Positions 44,311 through 58,549 of a stretch of DNA of 64,000 bases are shown here, piece by piece. A program made the position numbers and the translations under genes. The stretch is taken from NCBI GenBank assembly GCA_032719365.1, contig CM064862.1, forward strand, positions 82,147,628 to 82,211,627, read 5' to 3'. Source of the DNA: Prinsepia uniflora. Taxonomy: Eukaryota > Streptophyta > Magnoliopsida > Rosales > Rosaceae. The stretch's first letter is position 1. Each line of letters begins with the position of its first letter. The notes beneath the pieces were generated by a model. It did not search any database. It was not told where the DNA came from and saw only the letters and a program-made list of their open reading frames with translations.

Positions 44311-46985
44311 ACTTAATCCTAACGTACCAAAAGCTCCTAACGAGATTGGTTATATATACGAGAAACTGAATCGATCATTGCAGATCAACTGTGTATCGCC
44401 CTATCCATGAAGGTCAAATTAATCAATACCACCATGAAACGCAAACAACCTCGAACTTGCTTGTGTACAGTGCAAAATAAGTGGATGGGTGAGAGAAAGC
44501 CCAAAATGTGTACGAACTATGAAGTGGGCTAGGTAAAAGGTAGGTCAAGTAAAATTGAAATGAATTTAGGTTAAAATCAAATTTGTTAGATAGAAATAGA
44601 CAAGATTTTCAATTCAATCCAAGTCTTCTTAATAAAATGTTCGGGTAGAGATTAGGTTGAGTTACTTGGAGGATTTTATTAATTTATTCCACATATTAAG
44701 AGTAAAAATTTAGTTAAACATAAGTAGGTTCGGATTGGACCAATCCAAAATTCCTGTAATATAGTTGGTGAAATTTTTTCAATTGAATAAGAATATGAGA
44801 GCTTCTCAATCTCATGGTCCTCTATTTAAATTGAGAAACTCATAAAGTCTAAGAGATTGACAAAAATTTTGGTGTGTTTGACATAATCCACAGAAACCCA
44901 ACAAGTAGGGGCACGTGGAATGATTATTTATAATAAAATGAAAGAGCCCATCAAGCAAAAGTCTATTCCCATTTTCATGAGGAGCAATTGGTCTAAAGAT
45001 TTGTAGAAAGTCCAATGTGTTGGTGATAGCAACCATGTGATTACTGATAAATTAGGGTCTAAAAACTGAAATTAAATTAAATTAAACTAATAATCACAGT
45101 TTGTTCATCTGAATTTGTATATCATATATTGAGTCCAAATAGCAGTTGGTCAAACTTGGAAGTTACGGGCATAATTTCAGACATTCCTTTGCATTGAAAG
45201 AGGCAAAACACATGGTTTCTTGCCGACTGGATCCGTCAAAGACCATATGGGTTGTTAAGTTAAGTTGACGCAATTCCAAAAGAAAAATACTGACATCACC
45301 CATTATTGTATCACCTTTTCATTCATCACATTACCTATATATATATATATCATAATCGATAAATGGTTTGATGTCTATTAGAAAATGAGTAAAATTAGAA
45401 ATTATTTAGTTATTTATATATATCAAATAAATCATCAGTTTAGTGAACTATCTTTTTAGTTGATATATTTAAATGTCTAAATGATCTCTAATCTTGTTGA
45501 TTTTTTATGGATATGATATTTAACATGAGGATTTAGAGAATGAATAGCTATAATTATGATATATATACAAAGATAATTTGATAAATTGAAAATGTGGTAC
45601 GATAATGTACTACGAGGGTGGGATGCAAGTATTATCCATTCCAAAATTACTTAATCAACTAATAATTTTATTTAGAGTCATTTATACAAACAGTCTCTTA
45701 AAATTTAGACTTTGAATAATAATACCTTACGTTCCAAAAACATTACACATCACTCATAAAATATAAAAAATCTTTAATTAAATGTTATATAAGTTATGTA
45801 AATACTGAAATATCCTTATAGTTATTTGAATATATTCGCATTCTAATTATGAAAATATTATTTTAAAAGGTTAATTTTATCAATTGTTAGGTTGATGTTA
45901 GTCTTTAATTGATAATCACTTAACAAATGAATTTATTTGTGAACATTTTAAAACCTAAGAGGTGTTTGTGTAAAGTCCAAATTTTAAAAAGGTGTTTGAG
46001 AAAACACAAAAACCCTTGGGGGAATAAGTCATGATACAGCTAGACTATGTCAATAAAAGAAATTAAAATGTACCATGACACATTATATTTTTAAATTAGA
46101 CATTACATAACTACAAAATATTATTGAATTTATTCTAAATTTTACGAAATCCAAACGGCTTAACAAACCGTAATATCACGAGACCAAATAAATGAATAGC
46201 TTAATTATAAGGTTCAAATTTTAGGAATTACCATAGTATATATAAAACAGAAAAATAATTCACACGAGCTTAAAATGCTTACTGTTATTAAAATTAAGAT
46301 GATGATATAAAAAACTTCTAACTTGTGAGAAAATAGTACGTAGTAACAAGTAAGAAAAGAACAAGAACATTATTGGGGTGTTTGTCCGATCGATTTTGCC
46401 AATATATATGTGCAAGTGCAACCAAATTAAGGGTGTGGATCTTTATGGCGGCAAAAACATAGTTGGGCCACCATGCCTATTATTTGGCACAAAACGGTAC
46501 GCGTCGATGACAGCTAAAGAGATCTGAGAGAGCGATCGAGAGAGAGAGGCAAAAACGCGGTAACGTCGGTTTGAAAATAGCTGGAATTTGAAACTTGCAC
46601 ACCAAGATTATATGGTAGATAATTAGAAGGTACCAAAATCTGACAAAAAAAGTCTCGTGTTGTCCGAGTAGTGAGTAGTACTACCAAGATGCTGCTAGGT
46701 GCAGAGACGGAAGAAGGCAAGGGAGCCAGGGTATGACACATCGCACATGGCTTTTGGATGCTCCAAGTAGCCTATCTCTAATGTCAAAAAAGCTACAACC
46801 AAGCTAGCTAAGCCTATAGCAGATTAGCAGTGGCTTTGAGATTCTACAGACAAACATTGACACTGTCCACCTTATTGGAATCTTGGCATATATAAATCAT
46901 GTGTATTTCTTGTTCCAATATATTAGTTTTGTTAATCCCGTATTGAATCGGATATACACATATTGGTTCAAATTAGGCCCGGGTT
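44311..46985. other. AT-rich intergenic sequence
   Basis: No gene or clear transposon is seen. Frames are short and low complexity. It is probably ordinary spacer downstream of the GT-3-like gene. Confidence 0.6.
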
Positions 46986-47034
46986 TGGATACGCTGTGCA
47001 TGCATGCATGCATGTATGTATGTATGTATATACA
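46986..47034. repeat. TGCA/TGTA microsatellite
   Basis: About four TGCA units followed by about five TGTA units (46996-47030). Confidence 0.85.
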
Positions 47035-48214
47035 TTGTTGATATTATTATATATCATCATTACGAATTAATAAGATGGATTACAAATAATATAACATTAT
47101 AAACAGTATTTTAGCAAAGAATTTTCCATAGAAACGTACAGTTCAATTTGACAAAAATGGCAATTTAACAATATAATATAAACAAACCAAAACAAAATTA
47201 GGCTGCATTTTAGAAAAGACATAAGTACTATTTCAACCGTACTATATGCAAGTAATTAATAAGCGCTGATTAATATAGCTATAGGGGGACAAAATTAGCT
47301 AATTAACAGCTAGCCTCATATAAGTACTCATCCTCAGCAGCTTGTTCATCTACAGGCTTCAATATATGTATATGTATAATATATATTAAATTCAAGATTA
47401 AATTATGCAGATTCATCATTACTACTAGATTCACCCAACCCAAATGTTGAGAACACGTACATGTATAGCTGGTCAGCACACGACCAGCTAGCATGCACAA
47501 CAATTGAGTGACCTGCCTAGAGTGCAATATCTTCATCAGTAAGATCGATCATGATCAATAAACATGGAATTATTATTACACTATTGTACGTAAAGTGTTG
47601 GCCTCAAAATACTTACATGAAAGAATGAATTTCCAACTTTGTGTGCATGCTTCTTTTCTTCGTAAAGCCTGCTCAAAACTGAATAGAACAGTCCCCTACG
47701 TACCTTACCTACCTACCCACCTGGCGTGGAGATTGATCATATGCATATCCATCTGATCTAACTCTATGTGAAAATGAATAATATTATATTCCTAAGTGAA
47801 GTTATTCCGAACCATTAAGGTGATGAAGTTGATAACATAACAAACCAGCATACAAAACTGAGAAATAAAATTATATATGTACTGAAATGAAAAATGTTAA
47901 CGGGATTCTTTTAATTAGGCGTTGTATGTCCATCAACTTACTTTAATGGACGTGAATATAAAAAGATATCAGAGAATCAATATTGAAGCCCTTTTCTTTC
48001 ACTGACTAGCAACAAATTAATGAAAAATTAAACCCGAAACAAAAAGGAGCTAGATTGAGACATGGATCATCAGTGTCATCATCATCATCATAGAGACATA
48101 GACCAATACACATTTCTAAAATGATCAGATGGATGATGGATCAGTTTCTATCTAACTGAGAATCAATTTAATTAATTAATGGACAAACCTCTCTCTCAAA
48201 TGAACCTTTGGTTG
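47035..48214. other. 3' flank of the GT-3-like gene
   Basis: AT-rich sequence that should contain the gene's 3' UTR and polyadenylation region next to 48214 (minus-strand transcript). No other gene is supported. Confidence 0.55.
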
Positions 48215-49648
48215 CTACATGTCATCGTCTCTTCTAAGCTTGTTTAGCAGAGCAGTGATTAAGGCGTCCCTCTTCTCCGCCCTAGCCTCCTCCCTCATCC
48301 TCCGTTGCTCCTCCCTTTCCCTCCACCTCCTCTCCATCATGATCCTCTCATTTTCAAGCGCCTCCATCGTCTGCCTCCACTCCATCTCCTTCATCCGCCG
48401 TTCGTTCTCCCTCGCCTGAAACTCTTCCCTCCATTGCATCTCCATTTGCATTTGCTGCTTCATGAACTCCTCCAATATCTCCCTCACATTATTAGTACTA
48501 CTACTCCCACTTACACCTCCAACATTGCTCATCTTCACCTTCTTCTTCTTACTCTTCCCCACGCTTCCCTTCACCTCCGTCTCACTGTCCTCGTTTTCAT
48601 CCTCCTCCTCGGAAGAAAGCGCTTTTCTCTTCGACCCGCTTGCGGCTCCGCTTTCCTCCGCCCACAGCATTCTCTGCATCCTTGCCGCGAAAATCGCTTG
48701 CAGCTCGTTGTAAAACGGGAATTGCTGCCTCATAGCTTCTGGCTCCATCGTCTCACATCCCTAAATATCATAACAAACCTCGGTTTAAGATTCAACATTT
48801 CGCACATATATATATATATATATATATATCAAAAACATTTTCATGCTTCTAAAAAGCACAGGTGCGAGAAGATTTTATTCATCGAATTAAGTACATATCA
48901 AACGCATGTGTTTTTTTTTTTTTTTTTGCTTTTAACAGACTTAGGAGGAATATGGGGAGATTTAATTTATTGAATTAAATACATATCGAATACAAATTTT
49001 TGCCTTTATAAAATATAATCAATGCGACTGAGATTTTATTAAATTGGACAATATAAATATATATACTATTAAACAGACTTACATGAACGTAGCTAATTAA
49101 AGTTTTGAATATTTGGGATGAGGAAAAGTAAAGCGTTAAAGGCAATACACAATTAGGTACGTGTTCTTCAAAAGTGTAATTAAGTAGTGATAATTAGAAG
49201 GGAGATAACTAATAAATGAATTTAATTTATTTTAGATAAGCTAGGGTTTATTTAGTAATTAATTGGGTGCAAAAATAAGACTAATTATATATATATATAT
49301 GTATACCTTGTATCGGGTGACGAGGTTTTTCCACTTGCACTTGCACTGCTCGGCGCTGCGCTGGTGACCTTTTTCCTTCATCTTGGTGGCAATCACTTCC
49401 CAGAGAAGCTTGTTTCGCTTGGTCTCCATGAAATTCCGATCGAGGTCGGCTCTGATCGACAGCAACTCCTTGGTCTCCTGAAGACTCCATTGGGGGAACC
49501 TATCAGTGGCGTCCACGTTGACAGTGCTTGCCGCGCTAGGATGTTGCTGGAGGTTAGGCGGCGGTAGAAGGTGTTGTTGCTGGAGCTGAAACTGGTGTTG
49601 CTGCTGAGAATGATGTTGTTGCTGTTGTCGATGATGATGTCCCTCCAT
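48215..49648 (-). CDS. GT-3B: Trihelix transcription factor, GT-3b-like (two exons)
   Basis: Exon 1 is 49648-49307 and exon 2 is 48760-48215, with a 546-bp GT-AG intron; together they encode 295 residues. Residues 1-48 are His/Gln-rich. Residues about 50-117 are the trihelix domain, RFPQWSLQETKELLSIRADLD...MKEKG.QRSAEQCKCKWKNLVTRYK, with Trp54, Trp83 and Trp106 as the three helix-core tryptophans. The intron falls after ...TRYK and exon 2 resumes GCETMEPEAMRQQFPFYNEL, as in Arabidopsis GT-3 genes. A Ser/Glu-rich acidic patch, a basic KSKKKKVK stretch (likely nuclear signal) and a long charged C-terminal coiled coil follow. The family binds GT elements in promoters in the nucleus. The start is the only in-frame ATG at the His-rich head. 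The closest match from memory is GT-3b rather than GT-3a; it looks intact. Confidence 0.93.
48805..48829. repeat. (AT)n microsatellite in the GT-3-like intron
   Basis: About 12 AT dinucleotides inside the intron, with another short TA run at 49287-49300 next to the 5' splice site. Confidence 0.85.
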
Positions 49649-50230
49649 GACCCCCAAAAACGCAACCTTAAAAAGAAAGGAAAAGAAAAAAGAAAAGCGT
49701 TTTCGTGAAGATTTGGGGGGTCGGAAAAGATGGGACTCAAAGAAGGAGAGAGAAGGAGGAATTAAAGCTGGAATATATGAAGGGGGTGGTGTGAATGGCA
49801 GGTGTGAATCCTTGAGGAAGAAAAAAGAGACGACTCATTTTGGTTTCATCATCTGAATATCAAATAGCTTATGTGTCCAACTCCAACTCCAACAAAGCGC
49901 AGTTTATTATTATTTGAGAGAGAGACAGAGAACACAGCAGAAGCAGTCGATCAAAAAGATTCATACATCAAAACCACGAAATCAAAAAGAAGTTGCTTTC
50001 TTTCTTTCTTCTTTTTTTCTTCTGTTGAGCTTCTCATCGATCAGTCTCATCTGTCTACGCGGAAACTCATTTCCTTTTCTTTCTCTCTCTTCTTTTCTAA
50101 TTTTATTTTTTTTGTTTTTGTGTGCAAATATGATCCCATTGCGTTTACGTGTCGTCAGGCTTACGAGGGAAGAGACTTAATTGGTACAGACTTTATTCTC
50201 CGCACCCGGTTATTTTTTCTTTTTTAATAA
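49649..50230 (-). promoter_or_regulatory. 5' UTR and proximal promoter of the GT-3-like gene
   Basis: Upstream of the ATG at 49648 the minus strand is C/T-rich (49670-49760) and again has long AAGAAAGAAAG/CTTTTCT purine-pyrimidine runs (49990-50100), common in plant 5' leaders. No TATA box can be chosen with confidence. Plus-strand frames here are antisense low complexity. Confidence 0.45.
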
Positions 50231-52663
50231 ACAGAATTTCTTTAAAATATTTATTCGTACTAGGTAAAATAATCTTAGAAAAATCAATGCCGCAATTTAT
50301 CTGTTCACTTAAAAAATTATTTCAACTAAAAAAAAACAATCAAAATGCACGACCCAGGTTCACCGACGTATATTCGCTTTTAAATTAAATCTGGCTCCCA
50401 GTTTGGTTATTCAAATCTTGCTCCCCAAGCCTTTTGATTGTTTTATTTTACATTTTTGTTCAAATTTTTAACCTTGTGGTCTTTGCTTTTCGAAGCGTGT
50501 GAAGCTGAGGTGACAACAAATGAAGGTGGGTTCCAGACTCTACGTGGGGCGCAAGGCGGTTAGGGCCTTCATTTGCAACCTTTTGCGCGCATTTGTGCTT
50601 TTAGATTTTTGTTTTTTGTTCTTAGTTTTAATACAAGTGAAAGTCCAGATTTCCTTACCATATGAAGTAAAAAATATATATATATCATCCGCATAAGATC
50701 GAAAAATTGTTAAAAACTTGCCACCAATTTTGCCGACTAATTAGCATTGAGCATATGTATCACACAGTATCAGTCATAGGACTTGCTACCAATTATGAGA
50801 AGTGTTCAAATTCGTAAAACTAACTTGTTTACAAAAATAGATTCCTCTTTTGTTATTTTCATTTATATAATTGTTTTATTATATATATATATATAGTTGA
50901 ACTCTTAGATCGTTCGATATTATTTATGAAAAAAATTAACTAAATTGAAGATCATCTATTTATATGTATCGATTCATCTGAGGATTAACTATAAAGATAT
51001 TAATTGTTATAAATTTCATAATTTTCAATTTCGTATTTATAATTTCCTAATTTGTAAATTTCAGTGTTTAGATATCAATTTTAAAAATCATGAAAATTAC
51101 AATTTTATTTATTTCAACTCATCATTCGAAATTTTTTGTCCCTTGAGACAAAATTTCAACTCATCATTTGAGATCCTCAATTCCCCCAAGATTTTCCTTT
51201 GGGAATTTACCAAATTCTGACTCAGTTTTTCAAATGAAGGAAAATTAATTTTTTACTCACCAAATGCTTCCTTTATGCCAAATGGCATGTTTTTCTTGGA
51301 GCCAAATCCACCCTAAATAGCTTCAAATATTGTTGATTTTTATAGAAATAATCATGAAATGACGATTAAAGTCTAAGAACTCGGCCATTAAAATAACGGT
51401 TTAGGAAAAGTTTCCTAAATTAAAAGAATGAAAAATAAGAAGGTACTTGGAAATAAAATATGAATATTTTCCTTATTTAATCCAACTCACATCTCAAAAC
51501 TCGTAATATTTAAAAAAATTATTATTATTATATATAGAGAGAAATTTATTTGTATTTGAATTAGGTTTCAAATTTCAATACACAATTAGTATCAATATTG
51601 ACATTTTACAATTTTCTTAAATTAATGTCCAAAGGGTGGGGATTTTGCCACTTTCTTGTGAGATATTTCTTTGACACTTTTTGTAGATATTTCTGCACTC
51701 GTGGATTCATACCCTTTTTTTAATTTTTTTTCATAAAATAAGTAAAAGGATTTCATCTAGAAATTTCAAAATAAGAGCGAGCATAAGATAATATTTTTAA
51801 GATTGGAATTTTTCACTTTCTTGTGGAAATCAAATTTTACCACCTTTAGCGAGAGACTCCGTGGGCCGTTAACTTATTTTAATCACCTACGCGTTATTCT
51901 GCCATGTCTCGTGTGCGGGCGCCTACCATCTCTTTCCACGTGGCCTACATGCAGATACGAAAAACCATGAAGCCTTGGACCCACCATTCTCATGGTTCAC
52001 AGTTTCACACTGGAGGCTGGGCGTGACCCATTCAAGTCCAAACCCAAATTCCTTGACCCGATAATGGAGTATCAGTATCACACAATAGGAGCACGCCACG
52101 TCCTACTGTTGGGTAAGATTTACAAAAATGGTTATGGACTTTCCAACTTTGAAATTTGGAGGTAAAAAAGTGGTAAAACGTCGTTTGTCCAATGAGACCG
52201 TCTTGTGTTGTCTATGGTGAGACCAGGGTGAAAAAGCCGCTTGTTTTCATCAATTGGATCGATAATGTTTTAAAAGAAAATTTAACAAACAATTTAATCA
52301 TATTTCTTTCAAAAACTTTATGGTAATAGTTATACTTAAATTTATTTTACCGCAACAAAGAGGAAAAACAAAGAAACATAAGAAACCTAACTACCGCAGG
52401 ATAGATCAATTATGGGCTATAATCATGTTTGCATGATTAGGGGGAAATTTAGTAGAAAAAATACGAGAGCGAGTCATATCAATAGCCATATATTATTCAT
52501 GTAATTTTAAATTTATCCAAATCAACCATAGCTGGTTATACATAGTTGGGATATTGTGTTAGATTTTAACTTTTAAAGTAGAGAGTATGTCCACGGCTGT
52601 TATGATGTTTTCAGACTATTTTGAGTCAAGTTTATACAAAATCAAATTTGATGAGTCTACGAA
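50231..52663. other. AT-rich intergenic sequence
   Basis: No gene is supported. The least AT-rich part (51860-52110) has 'CACGTGGCC' and GC-richer sequence but no open frame of note. A TA run lies at 50881-50894. Confidence 0.55.
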
Positions 52664-54133
52664 GAGCATCTCTAGTCATGGAACAAATTTTGAGAGCTAT
52701 GCCAAAATTTATCGCCAAAAAAAACAATAGTTTTGTAGTGAATAGTGTAGGGCAAGATTTTACTATCTCCAACTATTTTGTTATTACTATTTCAATATTT
52801 TATCACTGTTTCTAGAAGCTATAAACTAATATAACATTTATGAATTAATATGGACTAATATTTAATGAAACTAGCTAAAATAATTCAATTGAACTAATTG
52901 AACTAAAATAATTTAGTTAAACTAATTAAACTATAATTATTTAATTAAACTAATATTCAAGTTTTTTTGCCTTCTTTCGTCCCATAGGTCTAGATATGGA
53001 TGGTTGACCCAAAGAAGGATTTTCCTCATTAGCCTCATAATTAACCTTCTTAATCCTCGTCTAAATTGAAAGGCACGTTTCTTTGCACATGTGTGTGAAG
53101 AAATGTTTCTTCTACTGGAGCTTGAAATATCCGCATATCTTTACAAATTTCCCAACAACTTGAAATTTTGAAAGGTTTTTCTTTCCATTCAGCCTTATAG
53201 ATTTCATCTGTTTGACGTTGCTAAAAAGATAAATAAGTATTAATTAAATTGCACAAATAACAATATAAATATTCATGAATTAAAAATACATTTTGTAAAT
53301 GAATAACACAAATAAATAATATAAATATTCATGAATTAAAACATTCACTTGGTCAAAGATTTTGTATCCGCTAACGTATGCCTTGGCGGATTGTTATAAG
53401 GCTTGCTTGCATTTGTTTATAGTAGGAAAAATGTGCTTCTTCCATCGACTATAACAAATGTGGTGGGTTCTTGTTGTGGCGGGTGAAATGCCTTCAGAAA
53501 CCTCATAGAAATTTTGAGCTACACGGGTCCATAAAGTCTCACTTTTATGGTTGCAACAAGTGACGCTATCTTCATCAATCATGGTGCAACCCTTGCAAAG
53601 AGCTCCGTCTTCTTTTTTGCTGAAATTTGGGTCCTTCATGGAAGAAGAAGAAGTCATTTGTGAAATGAAAAATTGAAAAGGTTCGATGAAAATGAGAAAG
53701 AAAAATATGTAGGAATTAAATTGTGTGTAAAAATTATGCATGAATGAGGTAGATATTAATAGAAAAAATAATTGTAAAGTTAAAAAATCAGTATTCTTAA
53801 CGGTCAGATGACATCATCAATATTGTATCATCACCCCTCATAATCGTTACTTCCGAAGGCCACAAAGGCCAAAGTTTTTATTAAAAAAAAAAGAAAAAAA
53901 AGATTGGGCAAATGGTGGCCAAGCAACATTATTTGATATAGAATGAACCCCTCAACAAGATATAAGAAATAAGAATTTTTTTTAAATTTTGAACAAATTT
54001 AAGAAAACATTTAGTCCCCGCCCTTAATTAAAATTTGTCCATGACCCTTCGTCTTAGAGTTGAATACCATTTTTTTACCAATTTTTTTTTTGCAATTTTA
54101 ACTTTATAGCCGATGACTGGATCGGAGATGCCC
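52664..54133 (-). mobile_element. Harbinger-like TIR element carrying a broken NAM/SANT-type ORF
   Basis: The left end GAGCATCTCTAGTCATGG and the reverse complement of the right end (GGGCATCTCCGATCCAGTC) share the GAGCATCTCC-type terminus found in Tourist/PIF-Harbinger MITEs. The 3-bp flanks (GAA, TTA) do not match, so the exact ends are uncertain. The interior holds a minus-strand pseudogene (52960-53657). The element is about 1.47 kb, much shorter than an autonomous PIF element, and no DDE transposase is seen. Confidence 0.6.
52960..53657 (-). pseudogene. NAM-associated / 'GST T3-like' transposon ORF1 remnant
   Basis: ATG at 53657 opens MTSSSSMKDPNFSKKEDGALCKG, then 'SVTCCNHKSETLWTRVAQNFYEVS', 'RWKKHIFPTINKC', a degenerate SANT/Myb-like head common to plant ORFs annotated as GST T3-like or NAM-associated. 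After an intron-like gap a second piece (about 53220 down to 52960) reads 'TDEIYKAEWKEKPFKISSCWEICKDMR' and, after a frameshift and stops, sequence ending RPMGRKK in another frame, the conserved NAM-associated tail. The usual W-to-C style substitutions and stops mark it as dead. Confidence 0.65.
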
Positions 54134-57100
54134 TTATAGCTAAAAATGTTATTAAAACAAAAACAATTTATCCATGTGTACATGTGCAGATTTCTTAAGT
54201 AACTAAGTGATCATTTTTTTTTTCTTTTGTAGATTTTTCGAATTGTAATTAATGCATAAATAAAAATGAGTATTTTCGATTCATCGAAATAAAAGTGGTA
54301 AAACTTTTTCCACAAAGAAAGAAAAACGTTGCCACAAAACGGTGGACACACTTCCACCTACTGCAAACATAATATGGTATTGTAAGGAAAATATGGAAGA
54401 AATTTCACGAGTGACGAGGTTTGTGGGTTTAACGTCAATATTTGTAGTTAGGAAATTGAAATGACTTTGACTAATAAAATTAAATATAAATATATATATA
54501 TATATATATTATGTAAGTATATATAGGCACGCACTCAGGTGGTGGCTTGGGTGTGCTTTAGCTCCCTTCAGATGTGAGAGAAATGGAAAAAACTTAGATA
54601 TGGTAGTTCACACCGCAATCTATCTAGTCTAGTTATTTTATATCAATTTGAATATCCATTGTTATTTAATTTAATATTTCAGATATTTAGACCGCCTCTT
54701 ATTATTTTTAATCATCTTAGAAAACCATTATATACTTTAGTATAATAATATCTATCTATATTAAGATAAAAAATGAAATATAAGCTAAAAACACCTATAA
54801 TTAAGTTCTATGGAATATAGAAAAATTAAAGAATTTTTTTATAAATTTATATTAAATACTATTACAAAGAAAGTTGTTTTAAAATAACATATTTCTATTT
54901 TTAATTCTAAATTCACACTTGAGTATATACATATATACATGCGTAGGAATGAAATTCAAAGTGCATGTGCGTTAATTATAAGAAAAATTCCAAGACTTGG
55001 GTTGAAAATAATGGGAAATGGTGGAAGAAGTCAATTGTGTGCAGAAAGCAGAAAGCTGAGAGCTGAACGCCGGGTGGCTGCTCTGCTTGTCTGGTTTCAA
55101 AGTTATCATCGCTTATCATCATCTGAAATCAAATGTAGACCTGCCCATCAGCTGCCGCCGCAAACTCGTTCGCGTCCTCAAATCAGCCACAAAAGCCTTG
55201 GCCACAATTTACATGTACAATACACACACCACATTTATTCATCCATTTATGTCCTTAATTTGTCATCAATTAGCTAGCTAGGAAAGGGATTTCGGGAAGT
55301 GGACCAAATTGAAGTCGTCATGTACTCGACCAAAAAATACGGAGTTATATATATATATATAATTGCGTTAGATAAAATGAATGATAAGATTAAGTGACGT
55401 GTTAAACGCATTTAAAATATTAAATATATTAAAAATGTTATTAACTTATGCACTCGTATATTTGTCATTTTTAACAACCGTGAGAGACTAAAATTTAAAA
55501 CATCCCAACTTGTGGGCACATGATGCCATTGGTTTAAATTAAAACCCAAAGTCCGTAATTAGATAGACATAGCTAGGCTATGAATTACTCCGCATATTAT
55601 TCAATCACACCGCTTATTAATTTGTTACGAGTGCAAAGTTGAAAATTTGGATTCAGTCTGATTATAATTGATTTTTTTCAAATCTCGCATAACATAATCA
55701 CAACAAAATATAAAAAAGATTATGATTTTTTATCAGGTTGAGCATCCCCTCTTCACTAACCCTTTTGGACCTTGATGATGCGTACGTAGTCGAATTCAAA
55801 GTTGGTTTTCAACTGTAGTTGGAAAGCCTGCAGTTAGTTCAAATGACAAAGAAGAGTGAGATAATGAATTAGGATTAAGATAGGTCAAAATCAATATTAC
55901 TTTGATTAATTAATTTGAATTACGCGTCTAATTAATATATAACCCAGGAAGGAAAAGGATGGCTTTCAGCATGTATGAATTGAAATGCCTTAGGAGCAAA
56001 GTTAGCTCCTGTGTGTGCGTACTGCGTACATACGTTGATGTTGCCTCTTTGGTACACGACAACAACAAACGTTGACGTAGCAGCCTACCACACATACAAG
56101 TTAATTACTTCACAATTCAACAAATGAAGTGATCCATGACGACCATACTAGCTTTAATCTTAATCAGGTCAATTCTACACTTGACTTTTTGCTTCCTCAA
56201 CCCATACGAGTCTCTGATAATGATATGAGCTTTTTTTTTTTTTTGGTGAGATTATAGATGATCAATTGAATTAATGGTTTACGGTAAATACTACGATCTA
56301 TTTTTACACCCAAATGATATATGGGTTTTAATTTCAATTCAAAATGCAGACTTGTTTTAAAGATAATGATATAACGTTAATATTATAATCAATTTAGAAA
56401 ATTACGTGTTGAATGTGCTCATAATCCAAAGTTCGCAGGGATTTCTAAGTCAAGCCAAATGAATTAAGGTGCTGCAAATACGATAAGTAAGTGCAACATA
56501 GATCATAACTACTATTTGAATTTTGGACGTCATTCTTCTTCTGCAACCTCCTCCTCCTCCTCATAAGAATTAAGAATGGTTTCTTTTTAGATTTGCTTTG
56601 CATCATGTTGGGACCATACCGCGGTAAATCTTGCTAACACTTAATTTAGTTTTCACATTATTACATATTCACATGTATCGTGATTATGAATTACATATTC
56701 ATCATATATCGTGAGATCTATAATTATTCATTCGTCGGTAGAACTATTCAAAAGTATTTAGTGGAACAGCATCGGGAGTTTTCTTCCCCCCTTTTATTTC
56801 TGCCGTTCCTGTTTGGGAAATTTCATTATGGACTGCATTTGCAGTGTCGACATAAGTCATACCCTCGATATAAATTAAGCAATAAAGTTATATTTTCAAT
56901 GGACAAATATTACAAATTTATACGGTTTGAGCTGTTTGAAAAAAAAAACAATAAAAGTTCAAGCGAGAATAACTTATAAGTTATAACTAGCACCGTAATT
57001 AATTATACAGGGAATTATTTTTGGCACTCCATAAATTACTTATTGCACTCGACTTCTTCATTTTAATTTTATGAAGTAAACTTTCAAAATTACTCCTGAT

Positions 57101-58549
57101 CTCTTAATTTATTTCATGTTATGTAATTTTAAAATTTCACAATAATTTAATAGTTTAACAATATATAAACCATCCCATTACTATTTGTGCAATAAAGTGT
57201 CCATATAATTCAAGCAACCTAAAACTGTCATTGTACTTTAATGGCAGAAACATCACACTCAAAATTGTAAAACTAGAAAAATGGGAGAGGTATGAAGCGG
57301 AAGGGTAGAGCTTTTTGAGGAAAAAAAAAAAGAAATCCCAAATGTTTTATATAATATATATCAAATTCAAAATAAAGAGGACGAATGGGTAAGTTGGAGA
57401 GTTTGATTTACGAAAAAGTAAAAAAATAAAAATATTGAATGCAGTAAATAATTTATAGTGCAAAAATAGCTCCGTTTATGTATCTCTTCACATGAACTGG
57501 TATGGCCATTCATGAAAGTTAGAATGGGTTAATTTATTGTCGCTTGGTATTTTAGGTAGCTGCCTTACGTACCTTGTGGCATGTTGGCGATATTCCAACT
57601 TTATAGAAGCAATATTATTATGCCCTAGTTTTTTCTCCTCAGCAGATATTGTCTTCGAAATTAATAATTAACCAAATGAAAATCAAAATTGGAAAAGTAA
57701 ATTAATCTTTATGTCGCACAGCAAATCAATTGGAATTGGACCCAGCAATTTCCATAAAATCCCACTTCCAAACCGAATCAATGATTTATTTCATAATTAT
57801 TATTTGTGTGTGTGTACAACTTGTTTTATTTTTAGGATATACGTTGAAGTTAATATATAGAAATCGTTATCCCTATAATTATCTATGTGACTGTTACAGC
57901 TAAATACAAACTCAACACAAATGTAAATTATTTTAATTAACTTACCATCCATGCGAATAATAACCACATATCGAAATAAATTTAAGCTCCAACAAGAAAT
58001 GATCAAGTTGTTGTGAGGAAGTAAAAAATGAAAACCAAAATAAATAAATTAAAAAAAAAGGTTGAAAGGGTGGATCGGTTGTTAATGAGACCCACAGGCA
58101 CAGGCACTGAGTGGTTTGAGAGTAATAAAGAAACAGAAAGGCAGACAGAGAAGAAGGAAGGTCCCTCTTTAATCTCTCCATTGTTTCCTAATCAAACACA
58201 CAACTTGCAGTCTTGCAGCATCTTCATCTCCTTCTTAATTCTCTCACTCACTCACCCTTTTCTTTTTCTGCTTCGCTTTTCTTTTTGGGATCCAATTATC
58301 CCCCTTAATCTTGCTTATGCACGCTAACTTTCTTAATATTATGATTACAGCCCAGCACACTTCACTCTCTTTACATTATGAACCCTACTATGTGATCCAC
58401 ATGAAATTACTACTATACAGACAAAACCTAACAGATTAAAAATGACTAGTACCTATTTATCAACGATATGACAGTCTCCCAATCTAAATTGTACGGGTCC
58501 TCTTTCGTTTCTTGAACGGGGTTGCCCATTGTATTTCTGGTTTGTGTTA
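54134..58549. other. Long AT-rich intergenic region, no gene seen
   Basis: It includes a (TA)n microsatellite at 54490-54510 and another TA run near 55348-55361. An ATG-started 112-codon frame at 54939-55277 has no recognisable domain and weak coding character. The remainder is spacer. Confidence 0.55.

Noticed and set aside
48305..48973. Long open frame (222 codons) on the plus strand with Leu/His/Pro-rich protein
   Set aside because: It lies antisense to exon 2 of the GT-3-like gene and owes its length to that exon's codon bias; its composition is low complexity.
54939..55277. ATG-started 112-codon frame as a small gene
   Set aside because: No recognisable domain, no supporting splice or promoter pattern, overlapping alternative frames of similar length.
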